A stretch of 64,000 nt of DNA. Origin: Deroplatys truncata (lineage: Eukaryota > Arthropoda > Insecta > Mantodea > Mantidae). Below, piece after piece: positions 1 through 10,905 of the stretch. A program made the position numbers and the translations under genes. The notes under the pieces are model-generated. The model was not told the origin of the DNA. It saw only the letters and a list, made by a program, of their open reading frames with translations, and ran no database searches. The DNA lies in assembly GCA_030765065.1 (NCBI GenBank), contig CM060986.1, positions 73,215,573 to 73,279,572 of the forward strand, in the 5' to 3' direction. Within the stretch, counting starts at the first letter, position 1, and every line of letters begins with the position of its first letter.

Positions 1-54
1 ATTTTTGGGTGGAATGCAATACTTCCCCTACTTACTATACGTAGTAGAGAAAGT
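1..54 (+). repeat. Family A repeat, 3' end fragment
   Basis: The window opens inside the last 54 bases of the abundant family A element. It ends with the TACTA-TACG-TAGTA hairpin followed by GAGAAAGT and an A-run, matching the 3' ends at 22430, 34082 and 58798. The rest lies outside the window. Confidence 0.85.
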
Positions 55-149
55 AAAAATGTAAAGCTGTATGCCACTTTACGCCACTCACTTTGGTATG
101 TTGGAAAGCCCAGCCCTGCATTACACTAGCTGAGGGTTTTGTTGCAGAT

Positions 150-890
150 ATTGAATACGAGTCTTACAAAAAGCATTGTCCAGTCTAAATATAGTAGTAA
201 CAAGGATGTATTGGAAATGGAGATGAACTCATTGAGAAAGAAGACATTGACCATATTACTGAAGGGAACTAGTCATCATTCCTTACAAGTGGATATACAA
301 AATAAAGACAAATCCTGGTGGCTCAATCCTCAAGTAAGCTGGAGTTGTTGTGAAAGGATTCTTGCAGGGATTTGGAATTGACTGTGATTAGACATTTAAT
401 TTTGTCACAAAACTGGGAACTGTTCAACCATTTTAAGTATTGCAGCAAATGAGATTATACATCTCAGTTTGATATCTACTCAGCTTCTGGAGAACTTCAA
501 GAATCCATTTAGAAGCAACAGCTCAAGGAATGCAATGATGGTTGCTGCCAAAAAGTGTGCAAGCTGAAATGTAGCCTTGATGCATTAAAACATTCATTGC
601 TGGAATGTTTGAATGTGCTGTTTGAAGAATTCTTTTCAAAATTTTATTTCAACAAAAGCAATTCAGATAAAATACTTATTCATAACAAGCAGAGAAAGCA
701 AACAGCTAATTGTGTGTTTGTATGTAGATAATGGATCGGTGGCATCAAATGACCTAAAGCAATCTGAAATATTGATCAGGCAGCTGCAATCAAGATTGAA
801 GATAACAGCCAAACCAGCAAACTTCTTTCTTGGAATTGAGGTTCAGCTTGATGACAAGTGTCAAGATCAGCCAGGAAGCATATAATGTAA
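150..890 (+). pseudogene. Ty1/Copia reverse transcriptase relic
   Basis: Translating across frames gives the Copia RT order: an EMNSL-like stretch, then VKGFLQGFGIDCD, FVTKLGTV, a CKLKC(S) block, and near 715-740 the catalytic box LIVCLYVDNG, where the active family has YVDDG. The second catalytic Asp is therefore Asn. The region has several frameshifts and stops and no LTRs, so it is dead. The order of motifs and the FFLGIEVQLD continuation are typical of Copia RT. It may belong with the Copia gag/protease and integrase pieces at 6.9-9.9 kb, but it lies upstream of them, so it is a separate insertion or a rearranged one. Confidence 0.8.
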
Positions 891-959
891 AGAAGAAGTA
901 CGTAAGCAATATATGTAAGAAATATATTGGAAGCAAGGGAATAGTATTTGGATAATTAA

Positions 960-1265
960 ATCTAAATATGATGTGATAGGAATGGGAGTTCCTCAGGGTT
1001 TTGTACTGGTGCCCCCTGTTATTTTTGCTTTATGTAAGTGATACACAATGTACAGTTGACACCTCATTAATTAGTACAGCAAAACTATTACACCTGGAAA
1101 ATAAAAGGTCTCATTGTCATTAACACACAAACTAAATTATCTAAAAGGTTCCCAGTTGCAGATGAATCTTGAAAAAACTAAATTTATCTTATTTAAGGGC
1201 AACATTCCTTAAATAAACGACAATTAAAATGCAGAAAAAGGATGATTTAGAGAATGAAAATGCGC
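960..1265 (+). pseudogene. LINE reverse transcriptase relic, central part
   Basis: Reads, with frameshifts, as a non-LTR RT: GVPQG near 987 (the GxPQG(S) motif), then the region of the YxDD box in degraded form, and LQMNLEKTKFILFKGN at about 1155-1203. These are conserved in jockey/CR1-type LINEs. The copy has no intact frame. It continues at about 1825, after a 500-bp interruption containing the family B repeat. Confidence 0.65.
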
Positions 1266-1559
1266 ATATTACACACTTTAAGGGGAGATGTGAACAGTTA
1301 GAAAGCCTGTAACCCACCCCTTTTAAGACACTTTTTTATATTCAAAATAAATTGCTAAATGTCAACAAAGTACTCCATTGTTACCATTGCACATGTGCAG
1401 AAGAAAGTTCCAACCATAAGTACTAAAAATCTGCAAAAATAGCAATATTTTTTAGTTCTTCCGCCCTGCATCCACCAACAGAATAAAAGGTAAGAATATG
1501 CACCAATGCTGGATCATTGGGGTTTCACTTCACAGATCCTGTGGTTATGCCCTGTCATA

Positions 1560-1690
1560 GCCACACAGTTGCACACGAAAAAACATCCCACAGCTACATT
1601 TTGTGGCTTGGGTCCTCAACCCTAAGCTACAATTTGCAACTTAGGTCCTTCAAACCTAGGCTATGCTTTGTAGCTTAGGACCCTAAATCA
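1560..1690 (-). repeat. Family B degenerate 33-34 bp tandem repeat
   Basis: Three diverged units start at 1594, 1627 and 1661, each built on CTACAnTTTG..CTTAGGTCCT. Reverse-complemented, this gives TTGAGGACCCAAGCC..GTAGC..GGGATGTTTTTT, which matches plus-strand segments at 3480-3525, 12275-12310 and 12745-12815. It lies between the two halves of a LINE relic, so it probably came in with an inserted element whose ends I could not define. Confidence 0.6.
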
Positions 1691-1824
1691 GCCATTTACA
1701 TAAGGCTTGCTGTATTTTTTGTTCAGATGTGGCAGCTCTTCCATATGAACAGCACAGACACAAAGTGTCTACTGCCGGCCAAAGTGCAAAGCAAATTTTG
1801 CAGGTCAGATGGGGAAGTCATACT

Positions 1825-2135
1825 CAAGCTACATAAAAGTAGTAAGCATCACTTAGTAATAAGTATCTGCAATTCAAAAATTGACCAAATAAGTTACACT
1901 AAATTTCTTGGAATTTATATTAACAAAAACCATATAGACATACTCAGTAAAAAAAAATATGTGCTAATATATGTTTGTTAAGAAAATTATAATTTAATTT
2001 AAAAAGTGGCATGCTAAAAATGTATACTATCGCTTAATACACTCTCACATTGCATATGGTATTGAAATACGGGGAGATTTAAATATGATTCTAATTTTGC
2101 AGAAAAGCGTTTATTTAGAAAGCAGCAGATATTAA
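1825..2135 (+). pseudogene. LINE reverse transcriptase relic, C-terminal part
   Basis: Reads TKFLGIYINKN at about 1899-1930, matching the conserved KFLGIxID(x)N motif near the end of LINE RTs, then a decayed ILSLNTL..SHIAYGIE-like stretch and KRLFRKQQILT at about 2105-2135. It is in the same orientation as the RT piece at 960-1265 and follows it in protein order, so the two probably form one LINE split by a ~550-bp insertion. Non-functional. Confidence 0.65.
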
Positions 2136-2485
2136 CAGGGGGTGTGTGTGTAAGGAAAGTTTATTTATTTAAGGATTCCAAAGAGCCCAAGGGCTCACAA
2201 TGAGGGACAGTCAGATATATACATTTAGCTGTGATCTGCGTAGCTTAAATAAGTGCACAGTGTGAACATACGAGGGCTGATCAACAAAGACTGAGACTGA
2301 TTTTTTCCTGTAGCTTCCGTGATAGTTTCGTATCTGTAACATAAATATTTGAAAAGAGCAGGTTTTTATGTATAATGTTGGTAGGTGGCAGCACTCTCAT
2401 ATTGGTAGGTTGGTAGTAATGCTCTATTTTGTAGACCCTACGTGCATTTCGCATACCAGGCAATGGAGGTGATGCATTTTTTAAA

Positions 2486-3138
2486 TTGATTATCACTGGT
2501 GATGAGTCATGGCTGCATCATTATGATCCTGAAGGAAAACAAGCCAGCACAGTGTGGAAATTGCTAGGTTCTCCAACACCAAAAAAGGCAAAAGTTGTTC
2601 CATCTGCAGCGAAAGTGATGATCACATTTTTTGACTGTAATGGAATGATTTACCAGCATGCAGTTCTCCCTCACACTACTGTTACATTCCATCTGCAGCG
2701 AAAGTGATGATCACATTTTTTGACTGTAATGGAATGATTTACCAGCATGCAGTTGCCCCTCACACTACTGTTACAGCAGCATACTACACGTCAGTATTGG
2801 CTACACTGAGGAAGCACATTGCAAAAAAACAACCAGAGCTTTCTCGGACTGGGTGGCGATTTCATCATGACAATGCACGGCCTCACGTCGCAAATCAAGT
2901 CATGCAGTTTCTGGCTCGATTCAACATTACCTGTGTACCACATCCACCTTATAGCCCCGATCTTGCACCCTGTGAGTTTTTTTTATTCCCATTACTAAAC
3001 GCAAAGCTTAGGGGTATTCGATTTGAGAACTCTGAAGCAGTACTCAAGAAAAGTGAGGTGATTCTCAAGGACCTGACAAAGAATGGTCTGCAGCACGTGT
3101 TCAAGGACCGGCAGAGACGCAATAAAAAGTGCATATAA
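2486..3138 (+). pseudogene. mariner transposase, C-terminal half with tandem-duplication frameshift
   Basis: Carries all three catalytic boxes of a D,D34D mariner transposase: ITGDESWLHHYDPE (about 2488-2530), HHDNARPH (about 2860-2885) and YSPDLAPCEFFLFP (about 2950-2990). The N-terminal helix-turn-helix region is absent. An 89-bp direct duplication (2598-2686 and 2687-2775) shifts the frame, splitting the coding region into 2486-2707 and 2704-3138 and repeating the MITFFDCNGMIYQHAV segment. The stop at 3138 is at the usual C-terminus. The element could not encode an active enzyme. Confidence 0.92.
2598..2775 (+). repeat. 89-bp direct tandem duplication inside mariner
   Basis: Two nearly identical copies begin at 2598 and 2687 with TTCCATCTGCAGCGAAAGTG. 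Differences are few (for example a ctc/gcc change after GCAGTT). Because 89 is not divisible by three, it causes the frameshift in the transposase. Confidence 0.93.
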
Positions 3139-3454
3139 GTAGGAGGGGAGTACTTTGAAAAAGATCATGTAAACATTGAATTGGAGTAATAAACATCTGT
3201 GAAAAAAAATCAGTCTCAGTCTTTGTTGATCAGCCCTCGTAGTAATACTTCACAGCAAGAAATTACTAGGTAGTAAGGTATTAATATGACCTCTAGGTAC
3301 ACACTTCTACATAAATAACTTATCTTGTTTGTGTCAACAATAACTATATTTTACACTTTAAATAAGTAAGAAAAATAATCTCATTGAATGATAACACACA
3401 TATACAATGGAAACACGAAATTAAGTATACAAATATTAGATAAACATTGGAAAT

Positions 3455-3600
3455 AACTGAGGGCCACAAGGCATAGCCCTACGTTGAGGGCCCTAAGCCC
3501 AAAGGTAGCCGAGGGATGTTTTTAGAAATAGATCGGTCGCAACTGTGAACCAACGACAGGGCGTCTGAGCGACTAAAACTCGAATGATTCACGTTAACGA
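3455..3600 (+). repeat. Family B repeat copy
   Basis: Contains TTGAGGGCCCTAAGCC and GTAGCCGAGGGATGTTTTTAG, then AAAACTCGAATGATTCAC. The same blocks occur at 12255-12430 in the same order and orientation, which shows a dispersed element. No ends or coding region identified. Confidence 0.6.
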
Positions 3601-4924
3601 ATATTCATATATTTTATTGTCGTGGTGGATACTCCATAACCCCGATTTTGTAAGTAAAACGTTACAATTTCTCATATGCTCACATAATGAATCAGAACCC
3701 CTTATTGACATACACGGAACTTTCACATACTGAATCAGATCTCCTTATTGACATATACGGAACTTCAGGTTCAAGTAGCAATATTCAAATATTAGTACAA
3801 ACCAGGAGTTTTAAATGTTAAACTGAATAGCCTTACCAGCACTTACCATTTATAACATCCTGTATCTACCTCTAAGGTGAAGTTTGTTGCAAATTCCTTG
3901 AAAATCGGTAACAAAACTCTGGGTACGTTTAACTTAGAGTTTTCGACCGAATGAAACAAGACGAATAAAGCTAAACTTAAAATGCATAATTTCCAAATGC
4001 CCGCCATGCCGTTTTACCACAAAAAGCGTAAACTACACCCAGCACAAACACCACATGAAATAAACAGCTAAGTTGTAAAACAAATGAATACGTTGCGTGG
4101 CATTTCGGTCATGGATTTCAAAATTCAACTGACAAATTTACATTAATGAACAATCACAAAATTTATAATAAGCCGCACTCCTCAACCCACACGGCCATGC
4201 TTGTTAAATTCAAACTTCAACTTCGGTCAACGTTGCCAAATTTAACTGATACAATCATAGAACATCAAACGAAATTAATTGGCTATTTTGTCATAAAATC
4301 TGGCATTACATTCACCTGACTTTCTTTATCTACCCTCTAGCGTTTACTAGTGAATATACCAATTATTCCTGCTAAACTTCATTTTCCTATCTCCTTAATT
4401 TTAATCGGATAAAACTTTCCTAATATAATTGCATTAAACATTTCGTTATAAGAGATATAAAGGTGATACATAAGAGAAAAGTGTATATTAGTATATTATT
4501 CTTTTAGCGCATTCACCAATTGATTTTGTTCTTTTTGTGCACACAGTTATGTGATATAAGTTGCAAATCTGCCCGCACAGAGCACACACAAGTTTCATCT
4601 AAGGTATGGAAATTTTTGTTGTTACAAATTTTGTGCTGGAAATCGTGTAACGCGCCTGTTCTTTGATCTTGCCACTTAATAAAAAGTTATTAGAACTGCA
4701 CAAATTAGGTTTTCCTTGCGCAATTAAAATTACTAATATAATAGAATATGATCCAATTAAGGTATTTAAAACAATCATAATCCATATTCCGAAAATGCAA
4801 AATTAAATTATAAGTTAGGCTTACTTAGCCATTTTAGACTTTGCGAATATTCAATTAACATTTCTATACGGCGCTGGCTCATAGAAGTCGGTTAGAATTT
4901 TTTCAATCTTACTTCTTCTTATCC
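3601..4924. other. AT-rich stretch without recognised features
   Basis: I see no long open frame, transposon ends, tRNA-like sequence or simple repeat of note. There is a weak local duplication of the phrase CATAnTGAATCAGA..TTATTGACATA at 3683-3715 and 3730-3765. Confidence 0.5.
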
Positions 4925-6720
4925 TTAACAGTTCCTATTAAGGGCCGGCGATGGTTGCTTTGATATCTTCAATGAAGAAAGGCTGTTTCTTCAGTTCATA
5001 AACTAACCTTGAGGGGGGCCATTTCTTATTTCCATTGTTCTCTCCAGGAAGCTTGCCTTGGCCATTTCGATCCTTTTGAGGTCTACGACATTGAGTTTCT
5101 CCCATATAATGCTTATTCCATAAGTGGCTATGAGTTTTGTGCTGGAGTGAAAGGGTTAGTTGATATACGGATCATGTGTTGGATCCTGCATATAGCTCTG
5201 CCTGCTACAATTGCTGCTTTTTCCTGGATATGTGCTGAAGGAGGTTGATGTTGTTTGCAATGTAATTCCTAAATGTTTGTATTTTCCTACAATCTCAAAA
5301 TGCCTTCTGGCTAGTTTTATTGTAACTCCAGGTGCTGATTTTCCAACTTTCCGGAAAGTCATTTGCACTGTTTTGTCGTTTCTTGTCAGCCGCTTTGTTT
5401 CTGCCCATGTTTCCAGTTCACTTATTGCTGTCTGCAGTATTTCTCCGTTTGTAGATCCTACTACCATATCATCGGCATACATTATTATTGTGATTCTTGG
5501 GTCGTGGATGGCTGAAGCGATGCCCCCTGCCAGTTGGGCTTATGGGTTCACGCTGTAGGACTCCATTTATCTGCTTGATTTTTCCAGATATGGCTATGTT
5601 GTTTATCTGGATATATTTGTAGTGAAGTATTTGTTCTACAACTTTTGTGATTGGGTGATCTTGTCCTGTAATGCTTTTCAGTTTTTTCATAAGTTTCTTT
5701 CTGTCTGAGAAGTCAAAAGCCATACGGTAACGTATAAATACTGTGTAGAGCTTTTCACTTTTCTATCTTAGAGCCTCTTCTATTTTTTGTAGCAGACATG
5801 ATACCGCTTGAAGTGTGCTTTTCTCTTTTCTGAAACTGAACTGAAAATCTGGTATGTGGCCTTCAATTATTGTCAAGAGTTTTGCGTGTATCATATCCGT
5901 AAGTACCTTATACATTGTGTTTTCTATTACTATACCTTTGTACGAATCAGGACATCTAGTGTCCCCTTTACCTTTATATAAGATTCTTAAGGAGGCATTC
6001 CTCCAGATTTCTGGTATAGCTTCTATCTCCAAGCATTTGTTCATATATTTTTAATTACGGTAATTAAAGCTCTCTATATAGCAAAAGCTACCAAACAGAC
6101 AAACGAACTAACACACTATGCACAGAAAAGAAGAACATTCAAAACGCCGATAACAGAAAAAAGAGCAACTCATGTAGAAAGGGAAGCAGGGAAAATGGCC
6201 GAAGATCCTTATACTGCTCTAAGAAAGATAACTTCAACAGGACTACAAGAAATCCCGACGGAAACCTGGGAGGAACACTTTTAATACATACTCAAGCAGA
6301 AGAAAAACGAAAAGGCGTATGATGACTTATGTATTGAACCGAAAGAAATATCCACAGCAACAAAAGAAATAGTAAACGCAATTAATAAAGACCAGAAGAG
6401 GAAAGCAGCCGACTTGACAAGATATACTAGTACATCTAAAGAACTCAACAAACTTAAGGCCATTGATGTCCACAATCCTTTGTGCATGAAACCTCTGATA
6501 AATGCCTTATCGATTGCACTGGTCCCATTTGGAGCAACGAGTTGGAATGTCTGGCTTGTTGATAAGGGTGGAACCTGCTTCTTGTAGAGTCTCCAGTACT
6601 ATTTCTGTTTTTATATTTATTTTGTCGATTCTAGAGTTGAAATCTTCGGCTAGCACAACCTTTGTTCCCCATAGTGCGGGCAATAGCTTGCATTAGCTGT
6701 TTCACTATCTCTTCTGTTGA
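4925..6720 (-). mobile_element. Non-LTR retrotransposon (LINE), decayed, with inverted middle segment
   Basis: On the minus strand, from high to low coordinates, an endonuclease stretch (EDFNSRIDKINIK, 6720-6500) resembles the conserved GDFN motif. Then 6490-6055 is inverted, and RT follows at 6044-5156. RT motifs include ILYKGKGDT, PDSYKGI, a GVLQ(G)EPISP box near 5540, and the catalytic MYADDMVVGSTNG with YADD intact at about 5470-5480, then KYKHLGITLQT. The C-terminal tail fades near 4930. Frameshifts separate the three RT open segments (5763-6044, 5469-5723, 5156-5482). I do not assign a clade. It is dead, but diverged only moderately. Confidence 0.82.
6055..6490 (+). pseudogene. Inverted linker segment of the LINE at 4925-6720
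   Basis: On the plus strand this reads KATKQTNELTHYAQK, then EIPTETWEEHF, then EPKEISTATKEIVNAINK with stops. This is the protein stretch normally between endonuclease and RT in such LINEs (the W-x-x-H-F and 'xxEI..AI.K.K..KA.G.D' region). Both neighbours read on the minus strand, so this ~435-bp block is flipped in place. Confidence 0.7.
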
Positions 6721-6724
6721 GGTG

Positions 6725-6930
6725 TGAGATCTTATATATATTGAAATCTGTTGCACAAGGAGTACGTTTTATTCTTAGCATAGTATGCTGGAGTTCCCCA
6801 GGTTTGGCTTAAAATAGCAGGAGACACCTCCACGTGGTCTCCTTTCTGTTGTTTTGCAAATGTGTACGCTCCATTAATGGGTATTGCAACAGTGTCTGCA
6901 GAAACCATTAAGTCATAATTTTGCAACGTT
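6725..6930 (-). other. Unrecognised open stretch, possible exon or element fragment
   Basis: An uninterrupted minus-strand frame of 64 residues includes VSADTVAIPINGAYTFAKQQ and LSQTWGTPAYYAKNK. I do not recognise the family. It sits between the LINE endonuclease fragment and Copia gag, so it could be part of a further transposon. Confidence 0.25.
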
Positions 6931-6939
6931 TCTTCCTGT

Positions 6940-7890
6940 AAATAATAGTGATGTTAAATTCCATGGACGTGGAAAGTGATTACATGTAAACACGAAATGT
7001 AAAAAGGTCTATGTATAATTTGCAAGAAAACTAACCATAGATCAGAAGACTATTTCTTCAAAAGTAAAGCTTGTGTGTATTGCAAGAAATTAAATCATAG
7101 ATCAGAAGACTGTTTCTTCAAAGCTCACCATGAATAGAAAAATAAAAACCACAACAGACCTATGAAGAAACAGCAATGAGAAACAATCTAAAACAAGTAA
7201 GATTTCATTCATTGCGTATCACAGCGAGACAATGTATGAAGTAGAATCGAGAAGATGATTTAGCGATGGTGGTAGATAGTGGATGCAATAAAGTGATGCC
7301 AAAGAATGAGTTATTTTATCGGAAATGAAAGCACACTCAAATACCCTTAAAACAGCAAAGCAATGACAATCCATGTCAATAAAAGGATTTGGATCAGTCG
7401 TGCCGGACAAATGCACAATAAATGAAGTAATCTTATACGCCTGATCTGACACGAAACCTCTTATCAGTAAACTAAGTGACAAAAAGTAATGAAGTCGTCC
7501 TCCGTGGTCTAGGGGTATCATGCTGGCTTCGAGTTCCAGAGGTCGCGGGTTCAAACCCGACTGAGGGACATGGATTTTTTCGGGCGTAAAATCCCTTAGC
7601 ATGGCTTCCTTCGGAAGGTAATTAAAGCCAGTGGTCTCGTGACGTAGATTTACAGCACGTAAATGAACCTCGAGCCTAATAAAGAGGTCTGTGAGCAAAA
7701 TTTCCGGCCTTTCACGCCCAAAATAGAATGGGTCGCTAAGGACTATAGTAGTTAAATAGCGTCCAAAATAAAACTAAATTTAACTTAAAAAGTAATGGAA
7801 CAGTACACTTTGAACATGAAAAAGTGTATATTCTGAAAACTAAAGTGTAAATACCAAAAGACATCGTTTTATATAAGGAAGATGAAGTGG
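6940..7890 (+). pseudogene. Ty1/Copia gag zinc knuckle and protease relic, split by a SINE
   Basis: A zinc knuckle CVYCKKLNHRSEDC (CX2CX4HX4C) lies at about 7072-7115, preceded by a degraded duplicate (ICKKTNHRSED) near 7020. At about 7255-7310 follows MVVDSGCNKVMPKNELFYR, where DSG is the aspartic-protease active site of Copia-type elements. After the SINE (7492-7786) the reading resumes with FEHEKVYILKTKV at about 7808-7850, the linker before integrase. Multiple frameshifts. The next ~1 kb (7890-8880) interrupts the element before its integrase. Confidence 0.75.
7492..7786 (+). mobile_element. tRNA-derived SINE (SINE1), full length with target duplication
   Basis: The tRNA-like head contains an A box (TGGTCTAGGGGT) and a B box (GGTTCAAACCC). 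A body follows with 'ccttcggaaggta' and 'aataaagaggtc', then an AATAAAACTAAATTTAA tail. An 11-bp duplication AAAAAGTAATG flanks it exactly (7481-7491 and 7787-7797). The insert lies within Copia coding sequence. Related copies: 24235-24420, 41028-41322, 49958-50245, 51378-51469 and 53398-53580. Confidence 0.95.
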
Positions 7891-8046
7891 TATATTTGTT
7901 ATTAGTTGGTAGTTGGAAGATGCTTCATGTTTATATGCCTCATGTATGGAAGCCAATTTGTCGCAGTCACTTCGTGTTATCTTATTGCTGGGCGCCTGTT
8001 ATTGTTTTATTATTTTGCATTTTGGGTTCATTGTGCTCCGGCTAGC

Positions 8047-8095
<49 letters not shown>
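8047..8095 (+). repeat. (ATT)n microsatellite
   Basis: Sixteen or so uninterrupted ATT units. The long Tyr- or Ile-rich open frames here are artefacts of the repeat. Confidence 0.97.
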
Positions 8096-8098
<3 letters not shown>

Positions 8099-8332
8099 TC
8101 GAGCAAATCTCTTAAACAGGGTGTGTAAACGGAAAGGATTTGTTACTCACAGATAACACTGATAAAAGAATTTGTTTTTACACTTTTATTACCGTCACAA
8201 TTAATTTCACATATTGATTCGTGATACACGCCAAACTGAAACTGTTATATTTTCTAATATCACTATAATCACTTATTTACTGCACATTATTAATTCGCGC
8301 TTCACATTTATAACAAACTTTAAGACGCGAGA

Positions 8333-8460
8333 GATTCTGTAGAATTGCGACGTGTAACTCGCGAACGATTCTGATGAACTAAGCGACGTTTAACTTCTGA
8401 ATGATTCTGTTGGACTCAGCGACGTGTAATGCACAAAAGTTTCTGTTGGACTGACGAAAT
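8333..8460 (+). repeat. Degenerate ~36-bp tandem repeat in possible LTR/TE insert
   Basis: Units starting GATTCTG at 8333, 8367 and 8403 and a partial one at 8439 share the pattern GATTCTGnnGAACTnAGCGACGTGTAA. The surrounding 7890-8880 block interrupts the Copia relic. It has a TATA-like TTTTTATACTCCC at about 8479 and TGTGTAAAC near 8120, echoed by CGTGTAAAC near 8731, so a solo LTR or other insert is possible. I could not find its target duplication. Confidence 0.6.
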
Positions 8461-8886
8461 CTGCCTCTGACTTTAGCTTTTTATACTCCCACACCCCGAT
8501 ATGCCTAAAGATTATAACCGAGCTGCTATTGGTTAATAAAACGCGCCAACATTAGCGTCTATTTTTATATCCAATCAAAAATTACGAAAACATATGCTCT
8601 AGGGAAAATATTCCCGCTATTTCTAAGAAAAGCGCGCCAATCTGACGTCATTTGTTTGTCTCTTCTAATTAATATTCAACTCACCCCCTCGCACATTGTT
8701 ATCCGCTCCTATTGTCAGTTTCAGTGAGACCGTGTAAACTTATTTCCTAACAATGCTTATAATTAACAAACATCTCAAATCAATGTCATACAATAATGCT
8801 TATTTACACTACAATCACTCTGGCATTTACATTATTGTGATACAAATTACTGCCACAAAGAAAAACAGAACCATTGACTCTATGTT

Positions 8887-9868
8887 GTGAAAATGAAGAA
8901 ATCTGATGAAAGTGCTCTAATTGCTGAAACGAAGACAACAGAACTGGAAGAAAGGCAGAAGAAGCTAGGCCAGTTCAGTTACGGTCAGCTGATGAAGATT
9001 TATGAGTTGTGCAATGAAATATATTTCAAGTATGATAAGTGCAAGAACAGTAGACTGCAGTATTTGTGCAAAAGCTAAACAGATAAGATTGTCTTTCAAA
9101 ACAGTGAGAGAAAGAGCCAGTCGTTTCATTGAGAAACTATATACATTGACTTGTGTGGGGCAACAGATCCCCCAATATATGATAAAAAAACATTATTTCA
9201 TCATACTACTGGATGGTTGTACACATTTCTGCTTGGTCTATCTCCTAGAAATAAAAACAACACATGAAGTTTTTCCGTGTATCAAAACATTTATAAAAGG
9301 AGAAACCCGTTTCAATGTGAAAGCCTTGAGATTGGACATGACAATAGCGGCGAATTTAAAAATTAACTACTCATCTCAGTGTCAAAAAAGTTATTGTACT
9401 AGACTTCACTATACCTTCAATTGAATGGGAAAAGTGAAAGTTTAAACTGGCCCTAATGAATAAAACCAGAGCACTCATCTTTGATGCTAAATGTGAAAAA
9501 CTTCTGTGGGGTGAAGCAGTGTGAACTGCAGCCTATCTTACAAATATATGTCCAACCGAAGAAATTTCTTACACACCAGCTAAAAGCTGGTACAAAAAAA
9601 TCTGATCTAAGTAACCTATAAATCTTCCGAAGAAGAAATTACACAACAGAAGTGAGGACATGCTCCCAATGGTTACCTCTTGTGAAATAAGAATGAGGGG
9701 AAACTATATATAAGCAGAAATGTGATTTTTACAAACACTTCTTTCGTTCCTCTGGATGAAGAAATCAATATCGAATTTTATGAAGAACTAGAATATCAAA
9801 ACCAAGAAAACGGGAACATTGTATCACCAAGTTCATTACTGACAGACACATCACTGGAGAAGAGAAAG
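8887..9868 (+). pseudogene. Ty1/Copia integrase relic
   Basis: Starts in the gag-pre-integrase region (LGQFSYGQLMKI). It continues with C-x2-C-AKQIRLSF (about 9058-9090), then KHYFIILLDGCTHFCLVYLLE (the DxxT/S integrase core, 9190-9250), a decayed D-N-G-E-F region near 9340-9360, MNKTRALIFDAKCEKLLWGEAV (9450-9525), AAYLTNICPTEE, and the acidic linker EEINIEFYEELEYQNQE at about 9758-9810. Stops and frameshifts are frequent. It is the same orientation as the gag/protease part at 6940-7890, and together they are probably one decayed Copia element. Confidence 0.8.
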
Positions 9869-10905
9869 TAGTCGCAGATGCACTATCACACATAAACACC
9901 ATTGGCTCTCCCAACCCCAATGATTACGACTGCATAACAGACGTACAGGTTGACAATGATTTGGAAAGCTTGCAGAGGAGTGCCCCTTTAAGGAATGCAA
10001 AATTGCAGCTGCCAAATTCTATGAAACAAGTCTACTGTGAAATATCAACAGTTCACATTCACCCATACATACTTTAGGATTTCTGTAAGACTGCATATTC
10101 AGCAATTGATAACTTGTCACATCCTGGGATTAGATGACAACAAAGAAGTCTCGAGGAGATTTATTTAGCCGAACATCAACAAGGATTGCAAAACTTAGGC
10201 TCAGGTCTATCTGGAATGTCAGAAGTGTGTTCACAAGCACACAAAATCAGCCCTAGCAGAATTTCCTGTACCAAGTGAGTGTTTTGAGCACATTATTATT
10301 GACATCGTTGGACCCCTATCCCTCTGTAGAGGATTTCGTTACCTTCTATCTGTTGTTGGCAGGTTCTCTTGTTGGTGAGAAGCAGTGCCATTAGAAGATC
10401 AAACAGCCTAAACTGTAGCTAAGAACTTAATCTCCTGTTGGTTCTAAAGATTTGGTATTTCAGCACGTATCACAACAGTTCAAGGACGACAATTCGAAAG
10501 TTAGCTGTTAAGGATCATGGCCAAGTATCTGGGTTCACAGAGTAATTCCACAATTGTATACCCCCCGCAGGCTAATGGATTAATTGAACGCCAACACAAG
10601 ACTTTTAAAACAGCTCTTAAATGTCATCTGATTAAGGCACATTCTTGGGTGAAATCCCTTTCTCTAGTGCTGCTAATCTGTGTGCTAGATATTCGCACTG
10701 CAATCAAAGAAAACTTTGGTTGTTTATCGGTTGAAATAGGCTACGGCAGTACAATTCGTCGCCCAGGTGAACTACTCGTATAGTTCCCTTACATCTCTCA
10801 ACAAGACTTTGTAAGAAATTTGCTCATTGAAACCAATTCGAACTCCTAAACATGGGAACAGGACTATTTTCGTCAAACTTATGCTTTTCACCGGTTGGTA
10901 ACACT
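9869..10905 (+). pseudogene. Ty3/Gypsy RNase H end and integrase relic
   Basis: Begins abruptly with VVADALSHI (the VADALSR motif that ends Gypsy RNase H). An integrase follows: SHPGIR (the zinc-finger His), LECQKCVHKHTKSALAEFPVP with the CxxC, FEHIIIDIVGPL (first catalytic Asp, about 10280-10320), TVQGRQFES (second Asp changed), and PPQANGLIERQHKTFKTALKCHL (catalytic Glu in LIER, about 10560-10620). The open frame 10517-10783 holds the last part. The switch from Copia to Gypsy at ~9868 is sharp, so one element has been inserted into or joined to another. Inactive. Confidence 0.82.

Larger units (their letters stand above)
2271..3239 (+). mobile_element. mariner element, internally deleted, TIRs and TA duplication intact
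   Basis: The left end begins CGAGGGCTGATCAACAAAGA and the right end is its inverse complement for about 28 bases. TA flanks both sides (2269-2270 and 3240-3241), the expected mariner target duplication. At 969 bp it is shorter than the usual ~1.3 kb; the N-terminal half of the transposase is missing. Confidence 0.95.

Noticed and set aside
7906..8128. Tyr- and Ile-rich open frames
   Set aside because: Created by the (ATT)n microsatellite at 8047-8095.
8329..8462. CRISPR-like array
   Set aside because: The repeats are diverged and directly adjacent with no unique spacers, and the genome is clearly eukaryotic.
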